Assembly: GCA_021646465.1 (NCBI GenBank)
Contig: SOET01000012.1
Coordinates: 1 to 64,000 of the forward strand
Length of the DNA: 64,000 bases
Direction of reading: 5' to 3'
Origin: Candidatus Kuenenia hertensis
GTDB taxonomy: Bacteria > Planctomycetota > Brocadiia > Brocadiales > Brocadiaceae
In this document: piece by piece, positions 1 through 7,683 of the stretch
Layout of the letters: each line of letters begins with the position of its first letter
How positions within the stretch are numbered: the stretch's first letter is position 1
Translations under genes and position numbers: made by a program
The notes under the pieces: generated by a model
What the model was told of the DNA's origin: nothing
The model's database searches: none
What the model saw: the letters and a program-made list of their open reading frames with translations, nothing else

Positions 1-64
1 AAAGAATTAAAGAATTAAAGAATTAAAGAATTAAAGAATTAAAGAATTAAAGAATGAAGGAATG
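1..64. repeat. Tandem 8-bp repeat, unit AAAGAATT
   Basis: Six exact copies of AAAGAATT run from base 1 to 48, followed by AAAGAATG and AAGGAATG. The array is cut by the window start, so its full length is unknown. It lies 8 bases beyond the stop codon of the four-helix-bundle gene and is close to the reverse complement of the array on the other side of that gene. Confidence 0.95.
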
Positions 65-71
65 TTTTTGG

Positions 72-428
72 TCATTTTTTGTTTTCCTTAGAGGTTTTTA
101 GAATTGATGTCAGAATGACAATTATTTCATTGCACTCTGCAAGTAGCTGTTCTAATTGGTCGTTGTGAAATAAGTCCGCGTCCTTGATAAGCCGCAACCA
201 GTATTTGGTTTCTTTGGCTTCTTTGAGAGCAATTTGCACTTTTGCAATAAATTCAGCTTTAGAAATTGCTCCCTGTGCTTCTTCCACATTAGCTCCGATA
301 CTTGTTCCGCTTTTCAACAATTGGCGAGATAGAACAAATTCTTTTTTCTTATCCTGAAGTTCAAAACAAAACTTTACCAACTTAACGGCAAAAGCATACG
401 ATTTATTTACAATTACATTCTCTTTCAT
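72..428 (-). CDS. Four-helix-bundle protein (S23 / 23S rRNA intervening-sequence family)
   Basis: A 118-residue protein that is helical throughout, with the family pattern of a conserved SGTSIGANVEEA segment in the second helix and a KEAKETKYWLRL segment in the third. The family includes the ORF found inside 23S rRNA intervening sequences of Leptospira and the Avd accessory protein of diversity-generating retroelements; no reverse transcriptase or rRNA is visible here, so neither role can be assigned. The start ATG is the last ATG of an eight-unit octamer array, and the stop is followed at once by a matching inverted array. It may bind nucleic acid, but that is inference. The 3' side is limited by the window edge. 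Confidence 0.85.
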   Translation of the reverse strand: MKENVIVNKSYAFAVKLVKFCFELQDKKKEFVLSRQLLKSGTSIGANVEEAQGAISKAEFIAKVQIALKEAKETKYWLRLIKDADLFHNDQLEQLLAECNEIIVILTSILKTSKENKK

Positions 429-490
429 TCTTTCATTCTTTCATTCTTTCATTCTTTCATTCTTTCATTCTTTCATTCTTTCATTCTTTA
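426..490. repeat. Tandem 8-bp repeat upstream of the four-helix-bundle gene
   Basis: Read on the minus strand this is eight copies of ATGAAAGA, with CAT triplets on the plus strand every 8 bases from 426 to 482. Each copy but the last reads ATG AAA GAA TGA, a three-codon ORF whose stop overlaps the next ATG (ATGA). The final ATG, at 428, opens the four-helix-bundle gene. Confidence 0.95.
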
Positions 491-574
491 ATCAATCGCC
501 CTTCAAACACCTTTTTCAAAATGCTTTGCCTGAGGATTTCGGCTTATTGCAGGCTTTGTTTAATTAATACCTGA

Positions 575-2719
575 TCAAAACTGATAACTGAGTCCTACAA
601 AATATGTCCTCCCGGGTCGCGGTAAATCCCCCGATATGGAAACAGTTCCGGGGTCTTCATAATCTTTATCAAGTACATTGAATACCGTACCCTGCACGTT
701 CATAGTCCTGAAAAATTCCTTACCGATAACAGAAAAATTTACTAAGGCATAGGATGGCATATCGGCTCTGTCGTCATCTTCCTCTCTGTAACGTTTTCCG
801 CTGAAAAAGGCGCTGAGGTTTGTGTTTATATATTTGCAGGGTTGTGCATTGATCCCAATGTTACCTTTATGTTTCGCAACAAAGGGCAGTTCGTTTCCGT
901 GATCATCTTCCGGGTCCTGATACGTATAATTAAAAAAAACATAATTGCCCTGTGATACATTTATTTTGGTTTCCACCTCAAATCCCTGTATATGCGCGTC
1001 ACCGAAATTGTCGTACTGCCATGTCTCCTGAGTTGAATCAAGGGCGCGAAGCACAATAAGGTCTTTTACATTATTGTTAAAGTAACTGATACCACTCGTA
1101 ACATATTTATTAAACGTATATGTCAATCCCATTTCAAGGGTACGGATGATTTCCGGATCCAAATCTTCGTTCCCAAGTATTGCCGGCTGATTCACGGTAA
1201 ACATCTCCAGAAAGCTTGGAGCACGAAACGCTTCTCCATACAGCAATTTCACCGTTGCATTTTTCATACATTTCCACGTAAAACCCAAACGGGGGCTTGT
1301 CGCGCTTCCAAAATCATTATATTCATCATGTCTTGCGCCTAAAGTAAGACTTATGTCATCGGTAATATCCCAGGCATCCTGTATATAAACTGACCAGATA
1401 TTCCTCGTTGTTTCTTTCAGAAAAGGATAGGTATCTGTAAAATCGGTCATGGATTCAAGCGGGTCTAAGGTTACCGGATCGAAGTTCGCCGAAAATTGAA
1501 CATCCGATTGTTTAATAAACCGGTATTCGAATCCTAATGTAAGGATATTGCCGTCAAACAGTTCGTAGTCAAAAGGTATTTCAGCGCCAGCAATTCTCTG
1601 TATAACTTTGCCATTGCCAACAAAGCCGTCTGTATACGTTTTAAAAGTATCATAGGAACCATCGTTATCGGTATCAAAGGATAGCGTTGATCCCTCCGGT
1701 AAAGATTCAACATAGGTATCATTGTCAAATTGATCGTAATAAACCCTTGGTTTTATCGTAAATAGTTCTTCAAATGTTTTTTTGTATCCTGCTTCAGCAA
1801 ACACATAATTGCTTTCAATATCTGATTCATCGGTCAGCGCGTGCTGCGGACCAACAAAAGGCCCACGGTTTTTATTATTGTACCACCCCTGAAAGTAAAC
1901 ATCCTTATATGCCACTTTTAAATTCAGACTATATTCCCTCCTCCAGTCTTCTACTTCTCCGGGAGCTTGCGATACCGCAGGAAATCCAAAAGGGGACAAT
2001 GAATTATCCAGCACAGACTGGCTGTCACTTTCTATAGTTCCATCATATCCATTCGTATCTCTGTAATGCATCATGCCGGAAACTTCAACATTTCCATATC
2101 GCTTGCCAAATACAATATTTTCTTCTACCGTGTCATAGCTTCCGAAACCGCTATCCAGAAAAATGCCGTCGATATCCGCCCCGTCCTTTGTAATAATATT
2201 GATCACTGACAAAAAGGCATTTTCTCCGTATAATGCTGAACCCGGCCCGCGTATAATCTCAATTTTTTTAATATTTTCCAGAGGAAAATCGTCAAAATTG
2301 CCAAACGCACTGCCGTCTAACGGATTATTGACCAGGTGGCCATCAATCATTACCCGCACCCTGTTAGCGCCGTCAAGCCCCCTCACCGCAGGAATTACCG
2401 CGCCAAAATCTTCTGATTTTAATATTTCATAGCCGGGTACCGTTCGTAATAATTCAGAGAGGGTGCGATATCCGGAATAATTGATTTCTTCCCCATTCAA
2501 TACTGTTACTATGCCTGGGGCTTTGCTTATCCGAACTTCATGCCTGGTTGATATCGTTACTTCCGTTTCCGCCAGCAGCCACCTGATTTCTTCCTGTATT
2601 GCATCGGTAATTTCAATCCGTTCATTGTTTTTGTCTCCTGTAAAATCATCAGCAAAGGCTTGCGCTAATCTGAAACCCGTGTAAATTGCATACAATAACA
2701 GCATTACCGCTCTTTTCAT
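575..2719 (-). CDS. TonB-dependent outer-membrane receptor
   Basis: An outer-membrane active transporter that would import a metal chelate or cobalamin-like ligand using the TonB/ExbBD motor. I place the start at the ATG at 2719, because a signal peptide (MKRAVMLLLYAIY...) begins there; an upstream ATG at 2758 would add 13 hydrophilic residues. After the signal come a TonB-box-like ETEVTIST, a plug domain (SELLRTVPGY, RGLDGANRVRVMIDG, IEIIRGPGSALYG) and a long beta-barrel ending in the aromatic terminus YQF. About 714 residues, normal for the family. No permease or ATPase lies beside it. The tonB-exbB-exbD operon near 28 kb could power it. The substrate cannot be told from sequence. Confidence 0.93.
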   Translation of the reverse strand: MKRAVMLLLYAIYTGFRLAQAFADDFTGDKNNERIEITDAIQEEIRWLLAETEVTISTRHEVRISKAPGIVTVLNGEEINYSGYRTLSELLRTVPGYEILKSEDFGAVIPAVRGLDGANRVRVMIDGHLVNNPLDGSAFGNFDDFPLENIKKIEIIRGPGSALYGENAFLSVINIITKDGADIDGIFLDSGFGSYDTVEENIVFGKRYGNVEVSGMMHYRDTNGYDGTIESDSQSVLDNSLSPFGFPAVSQAPGEVEDWRREYSLNLKVAYKDVYFQGWYNNKNRGPFVGPQHALTDESDIESNYVFAEAGYKKTFEELFTIKPRVYYDQFDNDTYVESLPEGSTLSFDTDNDGSYDTFKTYTDGFVGNGKVIQRIAGAEIPFDYELFDGNILTLGFEYRFIKQSDVQFSANFDPVTLDPLESMTDFTDTYPFLKETTRNIWSVYIQDAWDITDDISLTLGARHDEYNDFGSATSPRLGFTWKCMKNATVKLLYGEAFRAPSFLEMFTVNQPAILGNEDLDPEIIRTLEMGLTYTFNKYVTSGISYFNNNVKDLIVLRALDSTQETWQYDNFGDAHIQGFEVETKINVSQGNYVFFNYTYQDPEDDHGNELPFVAKHKGNIGINAQPCKYINTNLSAFFSGKRYREEDDDRADMPSYALVNFSVIGKEFFRTMNVQGTVFNVLDKDYEDPGTVSISGDLPRPGRTYFVGLSYQF

Positions 2720-2775
2720 TATACATCTTGAATTTGTCCGGTATTTGCTATAAATCATTTGTTATTGATGTTGAA

Positions 2776-2820
2776 AGTGATAATTATGAAAACAATTTAA
2801 CGTACATCATTCTCATTCTT
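2776..2820 (-). promoter_or_regulatory. AT-rich Fur-box-like sites upstream of the TonB receptor
   Basis: The intergenic region 2720-3081 separates the receptor from a divergent binding-protein gene. Within it, TGATAATTATGA (about 2778-2789) and, on the minus strand, AAGAATGAGAATGATG (about 2805-2820) resemble the repeated NATWAT hexamers of Fur boxes. This fits an iron-regulated receptor, but AT-rich DNA gives such matches by chance. A cobalamin riboswitch was looked for and not seen. Confidence 0.25.
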
Positions 2821-2974
2821 ATACAGTTTACACATTCTTGTTATACTTGTTATATGCGTAAACGCAAGAACACCTCCCCTCCACCCTTTCCTCCCTTCAG
2901 ACAAGAATTTACGGGATTATACAAATATGCCTTTTCCAAAGCAACTCTTTAAACTATATCTTTTACAAAAATAC

Positions 2975-3002
2975 TTGACACAAACATATAATCTTATAGT
3001 AT
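2975..3002 (+). promoter_or_regulatory. Candidate sigma70 promoter for the binding-protein pair
   Basis: TTGACA at 2975-2980 is followed after 16 bases by TAGTAT at 2997-3002, about 80 bases before the ATG at 3082. The -35 is a perfect consensus; the -10 is only fair. Confidence 0.4.
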
Positions 3003-3081
3003 TTTGAGTGTATATTTGCTGTTCCCGTTGTGCTTGTAATTTATGTGAACTAACTTCCAGCCTCTTTTTTTATACAGTTGT

Positions 3082-3981
3082 ATGGGAATGTACGGAAAAA
3101 TAAAATACATATTACCTCGTGCCTGTAACCATATGATTCCGTATTTTTATAATAGAGCTCCCGAGAAAAAGTGCCTGCTTAGAATATTGCCTCTCGCGTT
3201 CATCTTCCTTTTATTCATTAATACCCATGCGTTTGGCGCCGAACATAAATACACCATATATTTTTATAACCCGGAAACTAATATCAACAATTTTGCTTCA
3301 TTAAAAAAAGAATTCGACCTCTACCTTTCTCAATTTGGCGGATATCAATTCCAGCCGTTTAGCGAACGCGAAATGTTTGAAAAACTTATCGCCAATAAAA
3401 AAGACGGTATCTTCATTATTTCCAGCTGGCATTATAAAAAACTAAAAGAGCGCATTCCTATTGAACCCGTTATGGTTGCCATAGCGAAAAACAAACCAAC
3501 GTGCAGACGAATATTTTCAACAAACAGGACTATTGATGACATAAAACTTTTAACCGGTATGAACGTAGCTTCCGCCAGCAGCGAAGATTATACGAAAAGC
3601 GTTCTTGTTCAAATGTTTGGAGAAAATAACGGTTCCATTGCTACCTCCATAAAAATACTCTCCGTTCCGAAAGACATCGACGCATTGATGTCCGTTGGGT
3701 TTGGAATGGCAGACGGCGCTATTACCACTGATAATAGTCTTGCAAAACTCGCTGCAATCAACCGGAAACTCCATGACAAGTTAAAACAATTATTGATCAG
3801 CGATGAAACGCTGCTTCCGATTGTTGCAATTCCCAAACTCCGGGATGAAAATCATTTGAAACTGACAAAAATAATAAAAGACATGGAAACTGCGGTGGAA
3901 GGGAAAAACAAACTCAACATGCTGGGGTTTGAAGGCTGGAAAACACTCAATGAATCAGAAAAGGAGTATCTGGGAGAATAA
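3082..3981 (+). CDS. PhnD-like periplasmic binding protein
   Basis: A 299-residue exported protein of the PhnD/phosphonate-type substrate-binding fold. A hydrophobic signal (LLRILPLAFIFLLFINTHA) lies near residues 32-50, preceded by an unusually long N-terminal stretch, so the true start may be the internal Met at residue 18. The mature part opens with YTIYFYNPETN and carries an alternating alpha/beta pattern with a central DIKLLTGMNVASASSEDY segment. The stop overlaps the next start by one base (TAATG), so the two binding proteins are co-translated. No ABC permease or ATPase is nearby. A sensor or orphan scavenging role is possible; the ligand is unknown. Confidence 0.65.
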   Translation: MGMYGKIKYILPRACNHMIPYFYNRAPEKKCLLRILPLAFIFLLFINTHAFGAEHKYTIYFYNPETNINNFASLKKEFDLYLSQFGGYQFQPFSEREMFEKLIANKKDGIFIISSWHYKKLKERIPIEPVMVAIAKNKPTCRRIFSTNRTIDDIKLLTGMNVASASSEDYTKSVLVQMFGENNGSIATSIKILSVPKDIDALMSVGFGMADGAITTDNSLAKLAAINRKLHDKLKQLLISDETLLPIVAIPKLRDENHLKLTKIIKDMETAVEGKNKLNMLGFEGWKTLNESEKEYLGE

Positions 3982-4976
3982 TGAACACAAACAAGAACAA
4001 TCAAATAAACAAATTCCCAATGCTTTCTGCTCTTCTGCATAATCAGAATAAAAAGCACATATTTCCGGCAATTTTTGCTATTTTATTTATTTTCCTGCCA
4101 TGCAGTACAAATACTTCATTTTCAGACACCACTGAAAATGTCCTCATTATAAATTCGGACATGTCCATCAAAAATTATTCTCTCGCACATACCGGATTCA
4201 AATCAGTAATACCAAACCCGAAAGGCGAAATAGACCTGGGCAACAAATGGAAAGATGAGGCAGAATTGGAGAAAATGATTCAGAAATCAAATCCGGCTAT
4301 AATTTACTGCATAGGAATTAAAGCGTATCTTTTTTCCCATAAACTGGCAAAAGATACAACTCTGATTTTTTCTTCGATAATCAATTGGCGTCGTCTCACA
4401 ATGGAAGAAAATACGTATGGCATATCATCCGAACTGCTTCCGAGTATGCAATTGATGATGTACCGCTATCTCTTCCCGAAAACAAGTAAAATCGGTGTAC
4501 TTTACAGCAAAGAATATAATGAAGAGTGGATGCAGTTGGCAAGGGACGACGCAAAAGATATTGGAATCAGCCTTGTAGGAATGCCAATAAACAAAAAAAC
4601 AAACATACGGTCAGCCCTGAAAAAACTTTTAAAAAATGTTGACGCCGTTTGGCTGACTTCGGACCCGCTGGTGCTATCAAAAACAGACTCTGTCAGGAAT
4701 ATCTTCCAGCAATGCGACACCGCAAATATACCTGTGTTTACGTATAGCGAAGCCTTTATTGATGCAGGAGCAACTTTGGTTATTTCAGCAGATATTCCAA
4801 CCATCGGCAAACAAGCAGCACGATTAACACTTGATCTGCTCTCCCGGCAAAAGAAGAAAGAAAGAGTTAACATCCCTGCTGGTTCGCACATAAGTATCAA
4901 CTTAAAAAAAGTAGAAAAAAACAACTTGCTGTTAAATACTGAAGCATTAGATTCGGTAAACCAGATCATTCAATAA
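3981..4976 (+). CDS. ABC-type substrate-binding protein, TrpX/COG2984-like
   Basis: A 331-residue protein with an N-terminal hydrophobic signal (IFPAIFAILFIFLPCS). The cysteine at the end of that segment could be a lipobox but is not a clean one. The core matches the ABC_sub_bind family: a segment predicting YCIGIKAYLFSHKLA, a central KIGVLYSKEYNEEW strand, DAVWLTSDPLVL, and a late GATLVISADIPTIGKQAA. These proteins usually bind aromatic amino acids or related ligands for an ABC importer, but no permease is encoded here. It starts on the last base of the PhnD-like gene's stop codon, so the pair forms one expression unit. Confidence 0.65.
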   Translation: MNTNKNNQINKFPMLSALLHNQNKKHIFPAIFAILFIFLPCSTNTSFSDTTENVLIINSDMSIKNYSLAHTGFKSVIPNPKGEIDLGNKWKDEAELEKMIQKSNPAIIYCIGIKAYLFSHKLAKDTTLIFSSIINWRRLTMEENTYGISSELLPSMQLMMYRYLFPKTSKIGVLYSKEYNEEWMQLARDDAKDIGISLVGMPINKKTNIRSALKKLLKNVDAVWLTSDPLVLSKTDSVRNIFQQCDTANIPVFTYSEAFIDAGATLVISADIPTIGKQAARLTLDLLSRQKKKERVNIPAGSHISINLKKVEKNNLLLNTEALDSVNQIIQ

Positions 4977-5008
4977 ACGACCTTCTGCCTGTTGCCTTTA
5001 AAATAAAC

Positions 5009-6331
5009 ATGTCTATAAAACAAAATGCCATTGAAATTGTAAAAACGTTACGGGATAAGGGTTATAAAGCCCTTTTTGCGGGGGGGTGTGTACGTGATAT
5101 GATTATGCAGCGGGAATCTGCTGATTACGATATTGCCACCAGCGCCCTTCCACGGGACATTATGAATCTTTTCAAAAAGACCATTTCTGTCGGTGCGCAG
5201 TATGGCGTTGTGATTGTTGTAAGAGAAGGGCATAATTTCGAGGTAGCTACGTTTCGTACGGAAGGATCATACAGCGACGGCAGGCATCCGGATTATGTAT
5301 CCTTCAGCACTCCCGAAGAAGACGTCAGGCGGCGGGATTTTACTATTAATGGCCTGCTCTATGATCCGATAAAAGATGAAATACTGGATTATGTCGGGGG
5401 ACGGGATGATATTGCCGCAGGCATCATCAGAACAATTGGCAACCCTGTTGAACGTTTTACCGAAGACAAGTTACGCATGATACGCGCAGCCCGCTTTGCA
5501 TGCCGGTTTCAGTTTCAGGTCCATGAAGATACAAAAGGTGCAATTATCAACCTTGCACCGCAGATTCATGTCGTCAGCGCCGAACGTATTCGTGAAGAAT
5601 TGCAAAAAATACTTACCGGTCCGAATCCGCATATCGGGATTCAACTTTTAGACGAGCTTTGCATTTTACGCGAAATACTCCCTGAGGTCTCAGGGATGAA
5701 AGGCGTTCGGCAACCGGAAAATTTTCACCCGGAGGGGGACGTTTTTACGCATACTTTGTTGTGTCTTTCCAAAATGGAAAATCCTTCGTGGACGCTGGCG
5801 ATGGGTGTATTGCTGCATGATGTTGGAAAACCGCCTACTTTCCAGGAATTAGACCGTATTCGGTTCAATTTGCATGAAAAGGTGGGAGCTGAGATTGCCG
5901 CTAAAATCTGCAATCGTCTAAAAACCTCGAATGCCGATAAAGAGCAAATTGTCTGGCTCGTTATAAAGCATCTCTGTTTTAAGGATGCACAGAAGATGAG
6001 GCTTAACAAATTGAAACGGCTTTTTGCGCATGAAGGGTATAAAGAACTTGAAGAATTGTGCAGGATTGACGCCCTTGCGAGTTCTGGCGACTTATCTGAC
6101 TATTATTTCTGCCGGGAGATGTACGAAAAACTTTCGAAGGAGGAGGTCAAACCGAAACCCTTGATTTCCGGCCATGACCTTATTGCAATGGGATTAACCC
6201 CAGGCCCTGCCTTTAAGCATATATTGACAAAGATTGAAGATGAACAGCTTGACGGAAATATAACAACGAAAGAGGAAGCCATTGAAAAAGCACAGGAGAT
6301 TATCTGTGCAAAAGCTGGTTTGCGGGACTAA
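5009..6331 (+). CDS. cca: CCA tRNA nucleotidyltransferase / poly(A) polymerase family, with HD domain
   Basis: Adds or repairs the 3' CCA end of tRNA in the cytoplasm. The 440-residue protein starts with the class II nucleotidyltransferase head: GGCVRDMIMQ, then DYDIATSALP with the catalytic acidic pair, and RRDFTINGLLYD. The neck and body follow (DKLRMIRAARFACRF). The second half has an HD phosphohydrolase domain (MGVLLHDVGKP) like E. coli Cca, which also has phosphatase activity. A poly(A) polymerase role cannot be excluded from sequence, though no second family member is seen in this window. It lies 32 bases after the binding-protein pair and may share its transcript. Confidence 0.93.
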   Translation: MSIKQNAIEIVKTLRDKGYKALFAGGCVRDMIMQRESADYDIATSALPRDIMNLFKKTISVGAQYGVVIVVREGHNFEVATFRTEGSYSDGRHPDYVSFSTPEEDVRRRDFTINGLLYDPIKDEILDYVGGRDDIAAGIIRTIGNPVERFTEDKLRMIRAARFACRFQFQVHEDTKGAIINLAPQIHVVSAERIREELQKILTGPNPHIGIQLLDELCILREILPEVSGMKGVRQPENFHPEGDVFTHTLLCLSKMENPSWTLAMGVLLHDVGKPPTFQELDRIRFNLHEKVGAEIAAKICNRLKTSNADKEQIVWLVIKHLCFKDAQKMRLNKLKRLFAHEGYKELEELCRIDALASSGDLSDYYFCREMYEKLSKEEVKPKPLISGHDLIAMGLTPGPAFKHILTKIEDEQLDGNITTKEEAIEKAQEIICAKAGLRD

Positions 6332-6334
6332 TAT

Positions 6335-6472
6335 AGTCAAAAGCATCTGTCTTTCGAAAATTTTATAATTCTTAATGCTTCGACTCCGCTCAGCATGACT
6401 TTCGTTGTTACCCTGAGCACATTCGTATACTCTGGGCAAACTCCGTAGAGAAGGGGCATTTGTCAACTATAA
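6335..6472. repeat. Short inverted-repeat element with the CTTCGAC/CCTGAGC core
   Basis: Left end TATAGTCAAAAGCATCTG and right end TTTGTCAACTATA form an imperfect inverted repeat. The interior (AATGCTTCGACTCCGC, CAGCATGAC, CCCTGAGCAC) is shared with 26262-26335 and 40480-40563. It fills the space between the convergent cca and apgM genes and has no coding capacity. Confidence 0.6.
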
Positions 6473-6480
6473 TTCATACA

Positions 6481-7674
6481 TCAGAAAGAACCTGAAATGA
6501 GGTGATCAATTAACTCATGTCCCTTTTTGATATGAAGTTTTGACGCAGCAGCATTTGCCTCAGTCAGCGGAGATCCTTCCCCCTTTTGAATTCCGGTACC
6601 GCACATCACAAAAGGCACTGGTTCCGGTGTATGTGTTCTTTTTTCAATCGGTGTGTAATGGTCGGGAAGCACCAGAATACGAAGTTCCCCAAATTTGTTT
6701 CCGGATTCCATAATTGGCCCGATAATCTTACTGTCAATTTGTTCGATGGCAATTACCTTTTCCTTTATATTGCCTTCGTGTCCTGCCTCATCAGGCGATT
6801 CGATGTGTACGAGTACTATATCATGATTTTCTAATGCTTCAATGGCATATTTTCCCTTATTGCCGTAATCAGTGTCGTGGTATCCGGTAGCGCCGGGAAC
6901 GTTTATAATATCCCATCCAAGATAGAGAGAAATCCCTTTTATCAAATCCACCGCGGTAATCACCGCCCCTTTAAGGTTGAAACGTTCCTGGAAGGTAGGC
7001 ATTTTGGGACGATATCCGTATCCCCATAGCCAGATCATGTTGGCAGGGTTTTCCTGAAGATCAAGACGCACCTTATTTATGTCATGATTATGCAGCAGCC
7101 CCCGTGAACGTTCCATGAGGTCAATGAGGATTTCACTTCCTTTTCCTTTCGGAAGGTGTGCTTTTATCGATTCTCCCATAATATCATGGGGGGGAAAACA
7201 TTTAGCATCTATTTTCTGCTGCCCTTTATACACCATGAGGTGGCGGTAGCTTTTCCCTGTGTAAAATTGAATAACATCATTTCCGAATCGTTCATTAAGT
7301 AATTGTATAAGGATGCCCGCCTCTTCCGTTTTAATATGCCCCGCGCAAAAATCCACCAGTGTATCTTCGTTGGTGGTAATGAAATTGCACCGAAAAGCAC
7401 AGTCTTCTTCCCCCAGTTGAATACCAATGCTTGCCGCCTCCAGAGGTGCCCTGCCGGTGTAATAGTCAGCTGGATTATATCCTACTATAGTAAGGTTGGC
7501 AACGTCGCTTCCCGGCGGAAATCCGCGAGGAATAGTCTGGACGGTGCCTATCCTGCCGTTTTCCGACAAGAGATCAAGGCAGGGAGTACGTGCAGTTTCA
7601 AGGGGCGTCCTTCCGCCCAATTTTTCTAAGGGATAATCGGCCATGCCGTCGGGAATGATAATGCAGTATTTCAA
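6481..7674 (-). CDS. apgM: Archaeal-type cofactor-independent phosphoglycerate mutase family; possible homoserine kinase
   Basis: A 397-residue alkaline-phosphatase-superfamily enzyme of the ApgM group. It shows the N-terminal metal-site segment YCIIPDGMADYP, the nucleophile segment PGSDVANLTIVGYNP, SPDEAGHEGN, and the C-terminal metal ligands LPDHYTPIEKRTHTPEPVP. Canonical members interconvert 2- and 3-phosphoglycerate. Relatives clustered with threonine-pathway genes have been assigned homoserine kinase activity, and here the gene starts 9 bases after homoserine dehydrogenase in the same operon. I therefore consider phosphorylation of homoserine at least as likely as glycolysis. No thrB of the GHMP family is visible in this window. 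Confidence 0.9.
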   Translation of the reverse strand: MKYCIIIPDGMADYPLEKLGGRTPLETARTPCLDLLSENGRIGTVQTIPRGFPPGSDVANLTIVGYNPADYYTGRAPLEAASIGIQLGEEDCAFRCNFITTNEDTLVDFCAGHIKTEEAGILIQLLNERFGNDVIQFYTGKSYRHLMVYKGQQKIDAKCFPPHDIMGESIKAHLPKGKGSEILIDLMERSRGLLHNHDINKVRLDLQENPANMIWLWGYGYRPKMPTFQERFNLKGAVITAVDLIKGISLYLGWDIINVPGATGYHDTDYGNKGKYAIEALENHDIVLVHIESPDEAGHEGNIKEKVIAIEQIDSKIIGPIMESGNKFGELRILVLPDHYTPIEKRTHTPEPVPFVMCGTGIQKGEGSPLTEANAAASKLHIKKGHELIDHLISGSF

Positions 7675-7683
7675 GAATGTCTC

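Noticed and set aside
72-428. Diversity-generating retroelement accessory protein (Avd)
   Set aside because: The fold fits, but no reverse transcriptase, template or variable repeat is seen in the window.
2720-2960. Cobalamin riboswitch upstream of the TonB receptor
   Set aside because: I looked for the conserved B12-box pattern and did not find it.
4502-4969. 155-codon minus-strand frame inside the TrpX-like gene
   Set aside because: It is antisense to a well-supported coding frame and has no ribosome site or recognisable motif.
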